Source: Candidatus Caldatribacterium sp.
GTDB taxonomy: Bacteria > Atribacterota > Atribacteria > Atribacterales > Caldatribacteriaceae
DNA: 62,270 nt
NCBI GenBank assembly: GCA_025060675.1
Contig: JANXBI010000045.1
Span: 1-62,270 of the forward strand
Reading direction: 5' to 3'
Position numbers and translations under genes: made by a program. Below the pieces are notes generated by a model that saw only the letters and a program-made list of their open reading frames with translations, was not told the origin of the DNA and ran no database searches. How positions within the stretch are numbered: position 1 is the first letter of the stretch; each line of letters starts with the position of its first letter. This document shows, piece after piece, positions 9,582 to 17,958 of this stretch.

Positions 9582-10339
9582 TTTCTTTCCTTGATAAGAA
9601 GATTTGTCAAAGAATTTCTCAAACTTTCCATATCAAGATTTGGGATAAGTTGACCATTAACTGCTAAGGATATTGAGCCCGTCTCTTCGGAAATAATTAC
9701 AGCGACAGCATCAGTCTCCTCCGTAACTCCTAAAGCTGCTCTATGTCTTGTTCCGTAAGTCTTACTTAATTCAGCTCCGAGTTTTAAAGGTAAAAAACAT
9801 CCTGCTGCAACTATTCTATTTCCTCTTATTATGACTGCTCCATCGTGTATAGGGCTTGTAGGATGAAAAATGCTGAGGAGTAACTCCTTGCTTACTTTCG
9901 CATCAAGAGGTACTCCAATTTCTATATAATCTGATAGGCTTATATCTCTTTCAAAAACTATTAAAGCTCCGATTTTTTTATTAGCTAGGGACTGTGATGC
10001 TTTAACGATCTCCTCTATTGTTTTTAATTCTGAAGCAGAACTAAGTCTGTAGAAAAGGGGTGTTTCTCCAACTTGTGCGAGAGCTTTTCTAATTTCAGGT
10101 TGAAAAAGTATTATAAGAACAATCACTATCTGAGTCCAAAAACTTTGAATAAGCCAGTCAAGAGTGTAAAGCTCAAGAAATTTTGAGATTATTGAAAGTG
10201 TCAGCAAAACTCCTACTCCAATCAACATTCTCGCCGCAAGAGTTCCTTTTACAAGCATAAATACTCTGTAAATAATTATTGTGACTACTAAAATATCAAA
10301 TAAATCTTGAAGTCTTAATTGATTAAAAAATTTTTCCAT
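9578..10339 (-). CDS. cdaA: Membrane diadenylate cyclase
   Basis: 253 residues. CdaA condenses two ATP into cyclic di-AMP, a second messenger that controls potassium and turgor homeostasis in many bacteria. Three membrane helices lie within residues 10-80, followed by the DAC domain with DGA (166-168) and RHR (198-200, in GTRHRAALG), the catalytic motifs. Length and order match CdaA rather than DisA. It is the second gene of the operon, two bases after the SurA-domain gene. No c-di-AMP receptor is recognisable in this AT-rich part. The DarA at 54460 belongs to the other half. Confidence 0.96.
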   Translation of the reverse strand: MEKFFNQLRLQDLFDILVVTIIIYRVFMLVKGTLAARMLIGVGVLLTLSIISKFLELYTLDWLIQSFWTQIVIVLIILFQPEIRKALAQVGETPLFYRLSSASELKTIEEIVKASQSLANKKIGALIVFERDISLSDYIEIGVPLDAKVSKELLLSIFHPTSPIHDGAVIIRGNRIVAAGCFLPLKLGAELSKTYGTRHRAALGVTEETDAVAVIISEETGSISLAVNGQLIPNLDMESLRNSLTNLLIKERK

Positions 10340-10341
10340 CC

Positions 10342-10935
10342 TTAGATTAATACGTCTCTATTTATCTTTATTGAAATCTTAGATTTAATACCGTTTAAAA
10401 AAGATTTAAGAAATACATCATCTGGAATACTTAAGTCCTTTGCACTTAAGATAATCTGTAGTGTTTTAGCCAATGTTATCTGTCTTTTTAAATAACTTTC
10501 ATACTGTGCTGGAGTTATTCTGTTTAGTTTTAGAACTTGAAAATATATTTCTTTTTGAAAAACTCCGTCTCTTTTGAATCTTGGATCATTTACGATCGCA
10601 TCTTGTATTTCTTTTTCAGTGGCTTCTATTTTATATTTTTGAGCAAACCACATTATTACCTCTTCATTTATAAGATCTTCTAAAACTTTATTTTTTATGA
10701 AATTTTCCATTTCCTTGTTTTCCTTTTGTTTGAGTATTTCTTTGTAAACTCTTCTTGTTTCTTCATACTCTCTCCAAAATCTTTCTTTAGTGATTTTCTT
10801 TCCTGCAACCTCTGCTACATAAATTGGCTCAGCTTCACGTGCAATATCCCATCCAAAGTAAAATACAAAGGTAATAATAACGATAAAAAATAAAAAGTAA
10901 AAGTATTTAGCTTTCTGACGGAGTATTTTTAGCAT
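10342..10935 (-). CDS. SurA/PpiD-type N-terminal chaperone domain protein without a PPIase domain
   Basis: 197 residues with a membrane anchor at about 14-30 (YFYFLFFIVIITFVFYF) followed by a SurA_N-like helical domain: VAEVAGKKITKERFWREYEE, then a helix-rich region ending with QITLAKTLQIIL. The family (SurA, PpiD, PrsA) normally continues with a parvulin peptidyl-prolyl isomerase domain, but this protein stops about 30 residues after the helical domain, so only the peptide-binding chaperone part is present. It is the first gene of the minus operon, with AAAGGGG a few bases before ATG. A periplasmic holdase role is inference. Truncation by frameshift is not evident, since cdaA starts two bases after the stop. 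Confidence 0.75.
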   Translation of the reverse strand: MLKILRQKAKYFYFLFFIVIITFVFYFGWDIAREAEPIYVAEVAGKKITKERFWREYEETRRVYKEILKQKENKEMENFIKNKVLEDLINEEVIMWFAQKYKIEATEKEIQDAIVNDPRFKRDGVFQKEIYFQVLKLNRITPAQYESYLKRQITLAKTLQIILSAKDLSIPDDVFLKSFLNGIKSKISIKINRDVLI

Positions 10936-10984
10936 GTTAGACCCCTTTCGAGAAAATGATAATATCTTTACTTTAATAGAATTT

Positions 10985-11013
10985 TTCAGGATAAAGCAAG
11001 CTTATGATATAAT
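10985..11013 (+). promoter_or_regulatory. Possible promoter for the FmdB-like gene and gyrA
   Basis: A TATAAT at 11008-11013 lies 37 bases before the ATG of the zinc ribbon gene. The -35 position, 17 bases upstream, reads TTCAGG and is poor. The segment is the 114-base divergent gap between the SurA-domain gene and the zinc ribbon gene. Confidence 0.4.
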
Positions 11014-11049
11014 AAAAAACGGGGAAAATATTTTTTTAGAGGTGTAGGA

Positions 11050-11250
11050 ATGCCAATTTATGAGTACGAGTGCAAAAGATGCAAAGAAAAGTTTGAGATT
11101 CTTGTTTTTGGAAATAAATCTGTCTGCTGTCCAAAATGTGGCTCAGAAGAGTTAGTTAAAAAATTTTCAGTATTTGCTATGAAAGGAGTTGAAAAGGGAG
11201 GTTCAAGCTGTTCCAGTTGTAGTGTTTCTTCATGTAGTACCTGCAAATAA
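11050..11250 (+). CDS. FmdB-type zinc ribbon protein
   Basis: 66 residues starting MPIYEYECKRCKEKFE, the hallmark of the FmdB/CxxC_CxxC_SSSS regulatory-protein family. Two CxxC pairs (CKRC and CPKC) form a zinc ribbon and a serine/cysteine-rich tail (CSSCSVSSCSTC) follows, adding extra possible metal ligands. FmdB was named for a putative formamidase regulator, but most members have no proven role. GAGGTG precedes the ATG. The stop lies 22 bases before gyrA, so the two are probably cotranscribed. Confidence 0.9.
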   Translation: MPIYEYECKRCKEKFEILVFGNKSVCCPKCGSEELVKKFSVFAMKGVEKGGSSCSSCSVSSCSTCK

Positions 11251-11272
11251 TCTCTTAATCTAAGAACAAATC

Positions 11273-13750
11273 ATGTCTACACTCATAAAAGTCAATATTG
11301 AAGATGAGATGAAAACCAGCTACCTTGATTACGCTATGAGCGTAATCATAGGTAGAGCTCTTCCAGATGTGAGAGACGGGCTTAAACCAGTTCAAAGAAG
11401 AATTCTCTATGCAATGTTCAGGGAAGGACTGTTGGCAGGCAAAAAGTATTCAAAATGTGCTGGTGTCGTTGGTGAAGTATTAAAGAAATATCATCCCCAT
11501 GGTGATCAGGCCGTTTACGAGGCTTTGGTAAGAATGGCTCAAGATTTTAATATGAGATATCCTCTTGTAGACGGACAAGGGAATTTTGGCTCGATTGATG
11601 GAGATCCTCCAGCAGCTTATAGATATACTGAGGCAAGACTTACAAAGATAGCTGAGGAGCTGCTACAAGATATTGACAAAGAAACTGTTCCATTTGCTCC
11701 TAATTTTGATGCAACTACTGAAGAGCCTCTTGTTTTACCTACCAGAATACCCAATCTCTTAATTAATGGCTCCTCAGGAATTGCTGTGGGAATGGCAACG
11801 AATATTCCACCTCATAACCTAAGAGAGATTATAGATGCATTAATTAAGCTTATTGATGAGCCAAACACATCTCAAGAAGAGCTTTTTGGAATAGTAAAAG
11901 GGCCTGATTTTCCAACAGGTGGAATTATCTATGGAGTAGAGGGCATAAAAGAACTTTATACAACAGGTAAAGGATTGATAAAGGTAAGAGCAAAAATAAA
12001 GATTGAAAAGGAATGGAAAGGAAAAAAAGGAAAGGAAAATACTTTCTTTGACAGTGAGCAAGAAGGCAAAGTTTATAGAGAGAGAATTGTAATAACAGAA
12101 ATACCCTATCAAATAAATAAGGCAAAACTTATAGAGAAAATCGCAGAACTTGTAAAGGAAAAAAGGATTGAAGGAATTACTGAGATAAGAGATGAATCTA
12201 ACAGAGAAGGAATAAGAGTGGTTCTTGAGCTTAAAAAAGGTGAAGTGCCAGAAGTTATTCTTAATAATCTTTACAAACATACCCAAATGGAAACTACTTT
12301 TGGCGGAATTATTCTTGCAATAGTTGATGGACAACCAAAGATCTTAAGTCTGAAGGAGGCTTTGTTAGAGTTTATAAAACATAGAAAAGATGTAGTTCTA
12401 AAAAGAACTACATTTGATTTAAAGAAAGCAGAACAACATGCACATATACTTGAAGGATTAAAAATAGCAGTTGAAAATCTTGATGAGGTCATATCAATAA
12501 TAAGAAGCTCTCAGAGTCCTGAAGAGGCAAAAGAGAGATTAACAAAAAAATTTCCTCTAACAGAAATACAAGCTCAGGCTATTCTTGATATGAGACTTCA
12601 AAGGCTTACAGGTTTAGAGAGGGGAAAAATTATAAGAGATTATGAAGAAACTATTAAAGAGATTGAAAGACTTAAAGCAATTCTTGGAAGCGAAACTCTT
12701 GTTTTAGAAATAATAAAAAACGAGCTAAAAGAGATAAAGGACAAATACGGAGATGAGAGAAAAACAGAGATTGTATTAGAGACTAGAGAGATTAATTTTG
12801 AGGATCTTATATCTAAGGAAGAGATGGTGATAATGTTAACTCATCTTGGATATATCAAAAGGACAACTCTTTCTGACTACAGAAGTCAAAAAAGAGGAGG
12901 CAAAGGCTTTACACCTATGGAGACAATGACTGATGACTATATTGATACAGTTGTTGTTGGCTCAACCCATGATCATATTTTATTTTTCACTAATTTGGGA
13001 AGAGTTTACTCTCTAAGGGTTTATCAGATTCCTGAGGCAGGAAGACTTTCTAAAGGCAAAGCAGTTGTCAATGTAATACCCTTACAGGATGGAGAGAAAA
13101 TTACAACTACTCTCATATGTAAGGATCTTGATAAAGGCTATCTTACCATGTTTACAAAAAAAGGTTTTGTGAAGAAGACATCTATAGAAGAGTTCAAAAA
13201 TATAAGACAAAGAGGCATATTTGCTATACAGTTACAAGAAGGCGACGAGCTTATTTCAGTAAGAAAAACAACAGGAGCAGATCAACTAATTATAGTTACT
13301 CGTAAAGGCATGGCAATAAGATTTTCTGAAGATGATATAAGACCTACAGGAAGAGTATCTCGTGGAGTAATTGGTATAAGATTTACAAACTCTGATGAGG
13401 TCGTTTCAGCAGATGTAGTCTCAGAGGATTCATATGTTTTTACTATTACAGAGAATGGTATAGGGAAAAGAACATCAATAAGAGAATATCCAATTCAGAA
13501 AAGAGGAGGAGTAGGAGTAAAAAATATCAGATTAACCCAAAAGACAGGTTATGTAGTCACCTCTGTTCAGGTTAAGGAAGAAGATGAGATAGTTATATGT
13601 AGTAGTTCTAAAATAATAAGAGTAAAAGTAAGTGAAATTCCCTCTCAAGGAAGAAATACAACCGGTGTTAAAGTGATTAATCTTTCCAGAGAGGATAGCG
13701 TAGTTAGTGTAGGAAGGATAAGGGAGGTAATTGACAATGTCGATTTATAA
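11273..13750 (+). CDS. gyrA: DNA gyrase subunit A
   Basis: 825 residues. GyrA cuts and rejoins DNA during negative supercoiling, with GyrB as ATPase. The N terminus DYAMSVIIGRALPDVRDGLKPVQRR is typical, and the catalytic tyrosine is Y118 in AAYRYTEARL. The C-terminal beta-pinwheel has the GyrA box QKRGGKG, which distinguishes it from ParC. In the quinolone-binding helix the residues aligned with E. coli S83 and D87 are Q79 and E83. A lysine-rich insertion lies in the tower region near residues 245-265. The ATG has only a weak ribosome site, so coupling to the upstream zinc ribbon gene is possible. The 3' end overlaps the next gene by 14 bases. Confidence 0.97.
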   Translation: MSTLIKVNIEDEMKTSYLDYAMSVIIGRALPDVRDGLKPVQRRILYAMFREGLLAGKKYSKCAGVVGEVLKKYHPHGDQAVYEALVRMAQDFNMRYPLVDGQGNFGSIDGDPPAAYRYTEARLTKIAEELLQDIDKETVPFAPNFDATTEEPLVLPTRIPNLLINGSSGIAVGMATNIPPHNLREIIDALIKLIDEPNTSQEELFGIVKGPDFPTGGIIYGVEGIKELYTTGKGLIKVRAKIKIEKEWKGKKGKENTFFDSEQEGKVYRERIVITEIPYQINKAKLIEKIAELVKEKRIEGITEIRDESNREGIRVVLELKKGEVPEVILNNLYKHTQMETTFGGIILAIVDGQPKILSLKEALLEFIKHRKDVVLKRTTFDLKKAEQHAHILEGLKIAVENLDEVISIIRSSQSPEEAKERLTKKFPLTEIQAQAILDMRLQRLTGLERGKIIRDYEETIKEIERLKAILGSETLVLEIIKNELKEIKDKYGDERKTEIVLETREINFEDLISKEEMVIMLTHLGYIKRTTLSDYRSQKRGGKGFTPMETMTDDYIDTVVVGSTHDHILFFTNLGRVYSLRVYQIPEAGRLSKGKAVVNVIPLQDGEKITTTLICKDLDKGYLTMFTKKGFVKKTSIEEFKNIRQRGIFAIQLQEGDELISVRKTTGADQLIIVTRKGMAIRFSEDDIRPTGRVSRGVIGIRFTNSDEVVSADVVSEDSYVFTITENGIGKRTSIREYPIQKRGGVGVKNIRLTQKTGYVVTSVQVKEEDEIVICSSSKIIRVKVSEIPSQGRNTTGVKVINLSREDSVVSVGRIREVIDNVDL

Positions 13751-16430
13751 TCTTGAGTATTTTTTTAATCCTCGTAGAATAGCAGTAGTTGGGGCAAATG
13801 ATATTCCAGAAACAGTGGGCTATACAATATTTAGAAATCTAATAGGTGGGGATTACAAAGGAATTGTGTATCCGGTTAATCCTAAGAGTGATTCAGTTCA
13901 AGGTGTAGAGGCCTATCGTAGTCTTAGCGATATATCAAAAGATTTAGATTTAGTATTTGTTGCTGAAGATTGTGAGGAAAACGTACTAGATATTCTTGAG
14001 GAGTGTGGACAGAAATCAGTAAAAGGAGTTGTTCTACTTTGTCCTGATTTTAGAGTGAGGGTTAAAGATGCGATGCATATTGAAGAAAAAATTGAAGAAA
14101 TTCATAAAAAATATGGTTTCAGGCTATTAGGTCCTAACACCTTAGGATTTGTAAGACCTGGAATAGGGCTTAATGCGAGTCTTTTTAAAAGAAAACTAAG
14201 TAAAGGAAATATTGCTTTGATTGTTCAAAGCGCAACTTTATCAACAGCCCTTCTTGATAGAGCTGTAGACAAAAATATAGGTTTTAGCTATTTTATCTCC
14301 TTAGGCTCCGATATAGATATAGATATACCAGACCTTATAGATTTTTTTGGTATAGATCCTACAACAAGAGCTATAGTAATTTATATGCAATCAATTAAGA
14401 AGGGAAGAAAGTTTATGACCTCTGCTCGTTCTTTTGCTTTTTCAAAGCCTATTATTATAGTTAAATCAGGTAAATATCTAGAATCTGCTGAAATTTCATT
14501 AACTCATTCGGGTTTACTTGCTGGTGAAGACAAAGTTTACGAAGCTGCCTTTAAAAGAGCAGGAGCAGTAAGAGTAGATGAGATTCTTGATATGTTCTAT
14601 CTAACTGAGGCACTATCAAAGACAAGAAGGCCAAAAGGGAAAAAACTTGCAATTATAACTAATGCAGGAGCACCAGCAGTTATGGCAGTTGACAGTCTTG
14701 TTAAACTTGAAGGAGAGCTTGCTGAGTTTTCACAGGACACCATTGAGGAATTAAAAGGGAAAATACCAATACGTGTAATAAGAAATCCTCTTGATTTAGT
14801 CTCAAATGCAAAGCCTCAAGATTATGAAAGGGCACTCAGAGTCATAATTAGGGATAAAAATGTAGATGGAGTTCTCATAATGCTTACTCCTTCTTTAGGA
14901 GCAGATCCAATTAAAACAGCAGAGGTAGTAATAAAGGTATTTAAGGAGTATCCCTATAAACCTATTCTTACTAATTGGATGGGAGCAGAGCTCGTTAATG
15001 AGGCAAGAGAGCTTTTAAACAAAGAGGGAATTCCAACTTTTGTTACACCTGAGCAAGCAGTAAGGGCTTTCATATATATGTATCGTTATGATTTTAATTT
15101 AAAGCTACTTTTTCAAACACCGCAAACAGTTCTAAAGGATACTGTGTTTAATACAGAAAAAGTGAATGAAATAGTTGAAAAAGCAATATCAGAAGGTAGG
15201 TCTATTTTGACTTTTTTTGAAGCTGCGGAAATACTTTCAGCCTATGGAATTCCAGTTTTACTTACAAAAAAAGCAGACACTGAAGAGGATTTAAAAACTG
15301 CAATCTCAGAAATTGGTTATCCTGTTGTTCTTAAGATAGACACACCAAAGATAATACATAAGTTTAAAAAAGGAGGAGTAATTCTTGATGTAAGAGATGA
15401 TCTTGAGGCAAGAGAGGGATTTAGATGGCTTAAAAAACTTGCACAACAACAGGGAGATCCTGAAGCATCAGTGATAGTGCAGCCAATGATAATTACCTAT
15501 GGATATGAGATTGCTCTTGGTGCTAAAAAAGATCCTACTTTTGGAGCAGTAATTGTTTTCGGAACAGGAGGCAATTTACTTGAAGCGTTGGAGGACTACT
15601 CAGTTGGGCTTCCTCCATTAAATCAAACCTTAGCAAGAAGACTTATGGAGGAGACTAAAATATACAACTATTTAAAGAAATATCCTTACTACACAGATAC
15701 TTTAGAAAAACTTGAGGAGATAGTCATAAAGTTTTCCTATTTAATATCAGACTTTCCTCAGATAAAAGAGTTTGATATTAATCCTTTTTTTGTGACAGAA
15801 TCTGAGATATTTGCTCTTGACTGTAGTATTATACTTGATAAAACTGCACCAAAAAAGAAAGCTTTAGTTAAGGGAGAGTTTTGTCCTCCTCATTTAAGTA
15901 TTTGTCCTTATCCTGTTCATCTTTACAAAGAAGTTGTACTTAAGGACGGAGCAAAAGCAGTCTTAAGACCTATAAAAGCAGAAGATGAAACTGCTATATC
16001 TAAGTTACTTCAGAGGTGTTCAGAAAGAACAATAAGTCTTAGGTTCTTCCAAAGAGCAATCGATATAAGACATGAGAATCTCGTTAGATTCTGTCAAGTT
16101 GACTATGACAGAGAGCTCGCCTTTGTATGTGTTATAAGAGACGAGGAGGAAGAAAGAATAGTTGGAGATGTCAGACTTTCAAGAGACCCAGATGGATTAG
16201 ATGCTGAGATGGCAATACTTGTGGAAGATGCATGGCAAGGTAAAGGAGTAGGTAAATCCCTTTGTAATTATGCAATAGAGGTTGCAAAAGACTTAGGAGT
16301 TAAGAGGATATGGATGGATATCTTAAAAGTTAATACCTATATGCTTGGACTTTCAGAAAGATTGGGTTTCAAAAAGTATCATACTGATGAAGACAGTGTT
16401 AAAGTAGTTTTATATCTTGATAGTACTTAA
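13737..16430 (+). CDS. ADP-forming acyl-CoA synthetase fused to a GNAT acetyltransferase (Pat-like)
   Basis: About 897 residues in four blocks: a CoA-binding Rossmann domain (NPRRIAVVGAND), succinyl-CoA-ligase-like domains, an ATP-grasp domain (about 480-700), and a C-terminal GNAT domain (about 730-897; DAEMAILVEDAWQGKGVGKSL holds the acetyl-CoA loop). This is the layout of Pat/PatZ/YfiQ protein lysine acetyltransferases, which inactivate acetyl-CoA synthetase. The His of the NDP-forming synthetase site (THSGLLAGED, about H257) is retained, whereas classical Pat proteins lack it, so the synthetase half may still work. I chose ATG 13737 because AGGGAGG lies nine bases upstream; TTG at 13731 is too close. 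The acs gene about 8 kb downstream is the obvious target. Confidence 0.88.
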   Translation: MSIYNLEYFFNPRRIAVVGANDIPETVGYTIFRNLIGGDYKGIVYPVNPKSDSVQGVEAYRSLSDISKDLDLVFVAEDCEENVLDILEECGQKSVKGVVLLCPDFRVRVKDAMHIEEKIEEIHKKYGFRLLGPNTLGFVRPGIGLNASLFKRKLSKGNIALIVQSATLSTALLDRAVDKNIGFSYFISLGSDIDIDIPDLIDFFGIDPTTRAIVIYMQSIKKGRKFMTSARSFAFSKPIIIVKSGKYLESAEISLTHSGLLAGEDKVYEAAFKRAGAVRVDEILDMFYLTEALSKTRRPKGKKLAIITNAGAPAVMAVDSLVKLEGELAEFSQDTIEELKGKIPIRVIRNPLDLVSNAKPQDYERALRVIIRDKNVDGVLIMLTPSLGADPIKTAEVVIKVFKEYPYKPILTNWMGAELVNEARELLNKEGIPTFVTPEQAVRAFIYMYRYDFNLKLLFQTPQTVLKDTVFNTEKVNEIVEKAISEGRSILTFFEAAEILSAYGIPVLLTKKADTEEDLKTAISEIGYPVVLKIDTPKIIHKFKKGGVILDVRDDLEAREGFRWLKKLAQQQGDPEASVIVQPMIITYGYEIALGAKKDPTFGAVIVFGTGGNLLEALEDYSVGLPPLNQTLARRLMEETKIYNYLKKYPYYTDTLEKLEEIVIKFSYLISDFPQIKEFDINPFFVTESEIFALDCSIILDKTAPKKKALVKGEFCPPHLSICPYPVHLYKEVVLKDGAKAVLRPIKAEDETAISKLLQRCSERTISLRFFQRAIDIRHENLVRFCQVDYDRELAFVCVIRDEEEERIVGDVRLSRDPDGLDAEMAILVEDAWQGKGVGKSLCNYAIEVAKDLGVKRIWMDILKVNTYMLGLSERLGFKKYHTDEDSVKVVLYLDST

Positions 16431-17773
16431 TGAAAGAGAGAGTTCTTATAGTAGATGGAGATTATAAGGTAAAGGATAGTTTAAGTAACTACCTTCAAAA
16501 GGAAAACTATATAGTAGATACTGCTTCAACATTTCAAGAAGCCTTAAATCTATATTCAGCCTATTTCCATAATTGTTTAATAGTGGAAATCGAACTTCCA
16601 GATGGAGATGGATTAGAACTTATAAGAAAAGTAAAAGATTTAAATCCTAATGTAAAAACAATTGTTACAACTTCCTATCCGACGCTTTCTACATCAATTA
16701 AGGCTTTAAAACTAAAGGTTGATGATTATATTACAAAACCATTTGTGTATGAAGAGATTTTAAATTCCCTTAGACAGCTAATAATGTACTCCGCAAAAGA
16801 AGAAAAACCAAAAATTACTAAGGATTTTCTAGAAGATTTTTCTTTCATAGTAGGAGAAGCATTGGAGATAAAACTTTTACTTGATAAAATAAAGAAAATA
16901 GCTAATACACCTACTAATGTCTTGCTTCTCGGAGAAACAGGCACTGGTAAAGAGCTTTTTGCAAAGGCAATTCATGAGGCAAGCTACAGAAAAAAAAGAG
17001 CCTTTGTTACCATAAACTGTGCAAGTTTACCAGAAAATCTTCTTGAAAGTGAACTTTTTGGTTTTGTTAAAGGAGCATTTACTGGAGCTACCTTTGATAA
17101 AAAAGGACTTCTTGAGATAGCTGATGGAGGGACAGTATTTCTTGATGAAATTGGTGATTTACCACTTAGTTTACAAGCGAAGCTTTTAAGGGTAATAGAA
17201 GACAGAGAGATAAGACCGCTGGGAAGTGTTATAAGTAAGAAAGTTGATTTAAGATTTATTTCGGCAACTAATAAAGATCTAACTCATGAAGTAAAGTTAG
17301 GCAAATTCAGAGAAGATTTGTATTTTAGGCTTAATGTAATAACACTTCAGATTCCACCATTAAGAGAAAGAGGTAGAGATATAGAATTACTTGCCTATCA
17401 CTTCATGCGTAAATTCTCAATAAAAATGGGTAAAGATATTAAAAAGATTACTCCTCAGGCATTGCAGCTTCTTTTGAAATACTCTTGGCCTGGAAATGTA
17501 AGAGAATTACAAAATGTTATGGAACAGGCAGTAGTTTTTACTGAAGATGACAAGATAAAACCTGAGGATCTTCCAGATTATATAAAAAGCACAGAAAAAG
17601 CAGTAGAAAAAATAAAAGACATTCCTATCATGTCTATTGAGGAGTATACAAAGGAGTTTATTTTAAAGTATCAGTCTTTTTATACCGAACAAGAACTTGC
17701 TGACATGCTTGGAATAACAAGAAAAGCATTATGGGAGAAAAGAAAAAAATGGGGAATACCCCGCTCTTCTTAA
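16430..17773 (+). CDS. Sigma-54-dependent response regulator (NtrC family) with degenerate receiver
   Basis: 447 residues: receiver domain (1-120), AAA+ sigma-54 activation domain (about 137-370) and a short C-terminal helix-turn-helix. Walker A GETGTGKE, the sigma-54-contacting GAFTGA loop, DEIGD and WPGNVREL are all present, so it should activate sigma-54 promoters. In the receiver, the phospho-acceptor Asp is replaced by Glu (E53 in LIVEIELPDGDG) and the acidic pair near the N terminus reads D9-G10. The switch Lys in TKPF is kept. Phosphorylation as normally understood is unlikely; Glu may mimic the active state. No histidine kinase gene is adjacent. Its ATG overlaps the stop of the Pat-like gene by one base. 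Likely targets are the transport genes downstream. Confidence 0.93.
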   Translation: MKERVLIVDGDYKVKDSLSNYLQKENYIVDTASTFQEALNLYSAYFHNCLIVEIELPDGDGLELIRKVKDLNPNVKTIVTTSYPTLSTSIKALKLKVDDYITKPFVYEEILNSLRQLIMYSAKEEKPKITKDFLEDFSFIVGEALEIKLLLDKIKKIANTPTNVLLLGETGTGKELFAKAIHEASYRKKRAFVTINCASLPENLLESELFGFVKGAFTGATFDKKGLLEIADGGTVFLDEIGDLPLSLQAKLLRVIEDREIRPLGSVISKKVDLRFISATNKDLTHEVKLGKFREDLYFRLNVITLQIPPLRERGRDIELLAYHFMRKFSIKMGKDIKKITPQALQLLLKYSWPGNVRELQNVMEQAVVFTEDDKIKPEDLPDYIKSTEKAVEKIKDIPIMSIEEYTKEFILKYQSFYTEQELADMLGITRKALWEKRKKWGIPRSS

Positions 17774-17810
17774 ATTTTAGTTCAAATTTTGTTTACATTC
17801 TACACATATT

Positions 17811-17910
17811 ATGTTACTTTTGGTAACATTTAAAATTTTCAGGTAGACATGATTTCTTATTTTTAAGGTAGGCATAAGTTTTGATATTTCTTTCCTCTGA
17901 TTTTTATTAA
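17811..17910 (+). promoter_or_regulatory. Candidate operators and promoter upstream of the MFS-CBS transporter operon
   Basis: In the 185-base gap there is a perfect inverted repeat ATGTTAC-5-GTAACAT (17811-17829). It is followed by two direct copies of AGGTAGRCATRAKTT-like sequence at 17841-17855 and 17866-17880, exactly 25 bases apart. A sigma-70-like TTGATA (17881) with a TATTAA 18 bases on is possible. So is a weak sigma-54-like AGGCAT-5-TTGA within the second copy, with GA instead of GC at -12. The repeats lie where an activator such as the adjacent NtrC-type regulator would bind. Which sigma factor is used cannot be decided by eye. Confidence 0.5.
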
Positions 17911-17958
17911 TATTATTTATTAATATGAGCAAAATTAATTTAAAAGAAGGAGGCAAAA

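Noticed and set aside
11840..12492. Minus-strand frames of 164 and 73 codons inside gyrA
   Set aside because: Low-complexity Phe/Ser/Tyr-rich text typical of antisense of AT-rich coding DNA, opposite an intact GyrA.
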